A stretch of 60,562 bases of DNA from Elusimicrobiota bacterium (GTDB taxonomy: Bacteria; Elusimicrobiota; Elusimicrobia; UBA1565; UBA9628). Location: the NCBI GenBank assembly GCA_027327915.1, contig DAHVWT010000005.1, forward strand, positions 1-60,562, given 5' to 3'. The position numbers were made by a program, and so were the translations under genes. Numbering within the stretch: the first letter of the stretch is position 1; each line of letters begins with the position of its first letter. The notes below the pieces were generated by a model. That model had not been told where the DNA came from and did no database searches. It was given only the letters and a program-made list of their open reading frames with translations. Positions 57,661-60,562 of the stretch are shown piece after piece.

Positions 57661-58607
57661 GCGCCCGCCGGATGCCCACGCCCCTCGCCGGCGTCTTTAC
57701 CGCGCTCGCGACGCCGTTTCGATCCGACTTCTCCCTCGACCTCCCCGCTTTCCGCCGGCTGATGCGCCGGCAGGCCGCCGGAGGCGTGGCGGGAGTCGTG
57801 ATCGGCGGCTCGACGGGAGAGGGGAGCGCGCTTGAACCCGAGGAGCTGTCGGCCCTCATCCGCGCCGCCGTCGCGCAAGCCGGAGACAGGCTCCTCGTGA
57901 TCGCCGGGGTGGGCGTCAACAACACGGCGGCGGCCGTCCGGCTCGCGAAAAGAGCCCAGTCCGCGGGAGCGCGGGCGCTTCTTGTCACCGCTCCTTCCTA
58001 TAATAAGCCGCCCCAGCGCGGCATCGTCGCCCATTACTCCTCCATCTCCAGGGCCACTCGGATTCCGATCATCGTCTACAACATTCCAGGCCGGACGGCG
58101 GTCAACATCGAGCCCGAGACGGCGGCCCGCATGGCCCGGGAGATTCCCCGCATCGTCGCCGTCAAGGAATCCTCGGGAAGCCTCGATCAGGCAAGCGAGA
58201 TCCTGCGCCTCGCGCCGCCCGGCTTTTCCCTGCTCGCGGGAGACGACTCCCTGATCCTCCCCATGCTCTCCATCGGCGCCCGCGGGGCGGTGAGCGTCCT
58301 GTCCAATCTCGCGCCGGAAAGCGTCGTGGAGCTTTATCGGGCGGCGCTCGGCGACGACTTCAGGCGGGCGCGCGAGCTCCATCTCGGGATGCTTCCCGCC
58401 GTCAAGGCCCTCTATTTGGAGTCAAACCCAATCCCTCTCAAGGCCGCCCTGGCCTTGAGGGGTCTTTCCAGGGACGTCCTGCGTCCGCCGCTCGTCCCCC
58501 TCTCCGCCGAGAAGCGCGCGCTTCTCAAGGCGCTTGGATCTGGGCCCTTCGGCCCATACATCCTCCACCCGAAAGACACTTACGCTTCGGAGAAGTCCGT
58601 GATATGA
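57657..58607 (+). CDS. dapA: 4-hydroxy-tetrahydrodipicolinate synthase
   Basis: GVFTALATPF, GGSTGEGSALEPEE, PSYNKPPQRGIVAHY, IIVYNIPGRTAVNI, IVAVKESSG. Confidence 0.94.
   Translation: MSARRMPTPLAGVFTALATPFRSDFSLDLPAFRRLMRRQAAGGVAGVVIGGSTGEGSALEPEELSALIRAAVAQAGDRLLVIAGVGVNNTAAAVRLAKRAQSAGARALLVTAPSYNKPPQRGIVAHYSSISRATRIPIIVYNIPGRTAVNIEPETAARMAREIPRIVAVKESSGSLDQASEILRLAPPGFSLLAGDDSLILPMLSIGARGAVSVLSNLAPESVVELYRAALGDDFRRARELHLGMLPAVKALYLESNPIPLKAALALRGLSRDVLRPPLVPLSAEKRALLKALGSGPFGPYILHPKDTYASEKSVI
58542..58579 (+). promoter_or_regulatory. TTCGG-hairpin element, possible third copy, overlapping the dapA 3' end
   Basis: GGGCCCTTCGGCCCATACATCC...; stem TGGGCC-CTTC-GGCCCA; 38 nt before -35-like TTACGC. 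Confidence 0.3.
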
Positions 58608-58608
58608 T
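58580..58608 (+). promoter_or_regulatory. Candidate promoter TTACGC-N17-TATGAT
   Basis: -10 at 58603-58608; 17-bp spacer; overlaps dapA stop. Confidence 0.4.
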
Positions 58609-58662
58609 ACATGCGGTTGTGGTGGAAATAAGCGAAGTCGATTCAGCGTGGAGACAATCGGA

Positions 58663-59289
58663 ATGAAAAAGGCTCTCTTGACGGTTCTGGCGGTGACGAT
58701 CAACGCGAGTTTCGGCTGGGCGGGCGGCAGCCTGGAAAGCGCTGCGGTAGGCGCCTCGGACGCGATGCGCGCGGCGGCTCGGGCCAAAATCACGCCCCCC
58801 GCCGGCCTCATTTCCGCCTCGCCGGCGCCAACAAACCCGGTCGTCCCCCTCCCGCCACGGCGGGACGCGTTGATTAGCGCCGCCCAACTCCGGCGGCTCG
58901 CCACCGTCGCGGCTGAGATCTATAACAAGCAAGGCCGCCCGCGGTCTGCCGGCTGGTATTGCGTGAACGCCGACGACGTCGAGATGACGGGCCGAGCGAC
59001 CGACGCGCAGCACTGCATCAGGGTCACCGGCGACGTGGAAGGAAATAATTATAGATTCTCAACCGCCGAAATAAAGTTCGAAGTCTATGGCGACGGCGTT
59101 ACCCGCTTCTTCGGCATTCCGACAGGCCAGGAAAGAGTCCTCCTTGCCGCCGACTCCTGCGTTGTTCACGGGAACGGCTCGATTGACGGCATCGCCGGCC
59201 AAAAGACGTTTGATAACGTATCCATGCCCGATCTGAACAGCGTCCTCGCCAACGAAATCAACTTTTGGCTCAATTACAACAAAAGCTGA
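58663..59289 (+). CDS. Exported hypothetical protein
   Basis: Signal peptide MKKALLTVLAVTINASFGWAG; 208 aa from ATG 58663. Confidence 0.65.
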   Translation: MKKALLTVLAVTINASFGWAGGSLESAAVGASDAMRAAARAKITPPAGLISASPAPTNPVVPLPPRRDALISAAQLRRLATVAAEIYNKQGRPRSAGWYCVNADDVEMTGRATDAQHCIRVTGDVEGNNYRFSTAEIKFEVYGDGVTRFFGIPTGQERVLLAADSCVVHGNGSIDGIAGQKTFDNVSMPDLNSVLANEINFWLNYNKS

Positions 59290-59394
59290 TATAGACGAGC
59301 CTGTCAATTAACCCGTCACGAGGAGCCAGGCCTTAAAGGGCCGTCCCTGGAAAATCGGTGACACCATGCCTATTTCCGACGGCCGCGGGGTAGT

Positions 59395-60261
59395 TCAACT
59401 GCCGCGCGGGGCGCCCGGAGGAACCGCGAGGGCACGGTCCAGGAATCGAATGAGGCGGGGACGGAACTTCGCGCCGTGGACCGTGAAAGCCTGGACGTGG
59501 CGTCCCCCAGGGACGGTCCAGAGCTCCTTGGGGGACCGCGCCGCCTCATAAAGCCTGGCCCCCTCCGCGTAGGGGACGATTTTGTCGGAACTGCCGTGGA
59601 CGATGAGCACCGGCACGTGCGGCAGGAGCCGGATCATCCGGGAGGGGCGGTAGCGGTCGGAGACAAGAAAAGACAGCGGCCAGCGGATGGGACAGGTGAG
59701 CCAAAACTCGGAAAGCTTCTCTCTGGCGATCGAACGGTAGGAAGCGAATGGGGATTCAAGGACGACGGCCCGGACGCCATTGGGCGAAAGGGCCGCCGCC
59801 GCGACCGCGATTGCGGCCCCCAAGCTTTGGCCGAAGACGATGATTTTCTCCGGATTCACGTCGGGCCGCCCTCGGACATAACGCAGGGAGGCGACGGCGT
59901 CTTCGACGGCACCCGACTCGGACGGCCTTCCCTTAGAAGCGCCGTAGCCGCGGTAATCCAGAATAAAAACGTTGAAGCCTTCCCGCGCGAGCCACGCGGA
60001 AAACCCCCATTGCGAGGTTATGTTGCCGCCGTTTCCGTGGAAGTGAACGACCGTCGCCTTGGCGGGATGGATCGGAGAATGAAAAAAGATGCCCGTGATG
60101 AGCGTCCCATCCGCGGACTTAAGCCGCGGCGTATCGTAGGCAAGCCCGAACCTCTCCGGCCGGTCATGGATTCTTCGGTCGGGATAAAAAAAGAGACGGG
60201 TGCACCCCGAAACAAAGATAGCGCTGACGGAAACGGCCGCCACGGAGCGCGTCAAGTTCAT
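59395..60261 (-). CDS. Alpha/beta-hydrolase lipoprotein
   Basis: Lipobox-like AIFVSGC; HFHGNGGN, FGQSLGAAIAVAAA (nucleophile elbow), VLIVHGSSDKIVP. Confidence 0.88.
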   Translation of the reverse strand: MNLTRSVAAVSVSAIFVSGCTRLFFYPDRRIHDRPERFGLAYDTPRLKSADGTLITGIFFHSPIHPAKATVVHFHGNGGNITSQWGFSAWLAREGFNVFILDYRGYGASKGRPSESGAVEDAVASLRYVRGRPDVNPEKIIVFGQSLGAAIAVAAAALSPNGVRAVVLESPFASYRSIAREKLSEFWLTCPIRWPLSFLVSDRYRPSRMIRLLPHVPVLIVHGSSDKIVPYAEGARLYEAARSPKELWTVPGGRHVQAFTVHGAKFRPRLIRFLDRALAVPPGAPRGS

Positions 60262-60545
60262 CTGAAGGGGTTGAGGTAGCGCAAAAAACTCAGCTTGACT
60301 TCCCTGTAGAGCCCACGGCGGTCGACCATGACCCTCAGGGCGCTATTCGTGTTTAATTCATAGGAACTCTCGAAGAGGGCTTTCCAGTCGGGGCGTCGGT
60401 CGCCAGCGACGTAGCCAAAATCGTCGCCCTCGATTTTCACGCGCAGCCTTCCGCCCAGGCTCGCGACAATCCCGGCCTTGCCACCAAAGCCCAGCCGAAA
60501 GGAATCCATGAAAACTTCGCCGACGCCGGCATCCGGCTCAGCCAT
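60258..60545 (-). CDS. Small hypothetical protein (95 aa)
   Basis: ATG at 60545; ATGA overlap with downstream hydrolase start. Confidence 0.55.
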   Translation of the reverse strand: MAEPDAGVGEVFMDSFRLGFGGKAGIVASLGGRLRVKIEGDDFGYVAGDRRPDWKALFESSYELNTNSALRVMVDRRGLYREVKLSFLRYLNPFR

Positions 60546-60562
60546 GGCATAAAATACTTCCC

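Noticed and set aside
59290-59394. GGCC-TTAAAG-GGCC hairpin between convergent genes as a bidirectional terminator
   Set aside because: Stem only 4 bp and no T-tract; too weak to call.

Overview
High-GC, gene-dense bacterial chromosomal segment from a Gram-negative (diderm) organism. The style (Tad-type pseudopilins, Gly/Ala-rich exported proteins, orphan receivers) reminded me of Elusimicrobiota, but I cannot confirm taxonomy from sequence alone. I support about 57 protein genes and one tRNA (Pro, TGG). I saw no CRISPR array, IS element, rRNA or prophage. Main blocks: (1) 1-6484 (-): TadG-like and TadE-like proteins, a divergent FtsH-like AAA metalloprotease, and two very low-complexity Gly-rich membrane proteins, one with a Met-rich tail. 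(2) 6.8-18.9 kb (-): RecB/Cas4-type nuclease, RlmI-like methyltransferase, SAM hydrolase family protein, PyrE, AsmA-like protein, M50-like protein, receiver, and GcvP/GcvH/GcvT. (3) 19.0-24.5 kb (-): tightly packed envelope operon (porin, hydrolase, barrel+LysM, pseudo-receiver/beta-propeller, degenerate PilZ). (4) 24.6-31.5 kb (+): ferredoxin, C39-like+NlpC/P60 fusion, amidase, GAF/PAS protein, thioredoxin-fold protein, polytopic membrane protein. (5) Exported C1-type protease, Nth, MFS, DUF333 protein, SdhCAB, DUF2203, phosphodiesterase, S1-type protease. (6) cNMP-patatin, NUDIX, DnaE, tandem receivers, aldolase plus PPi-type PFK, HAMP, TolC, patatin, TPR, DapF, DapA. The observations I consider most novel are: a GC-rich TTCGG-hairpin element placed 37 nt (37 and 38 nt in the other copies) upstream of the -35 of exported-protein genes; the Met-rich, low-complexity Tad/FtsH locus; the operon pairing two degenerate signalling domains with outer-membrane proteins; an exact FNR-consensus site next to a perfect 12-bp palindrome; and a shared symmetric -10 between NUDIX and dnaE.
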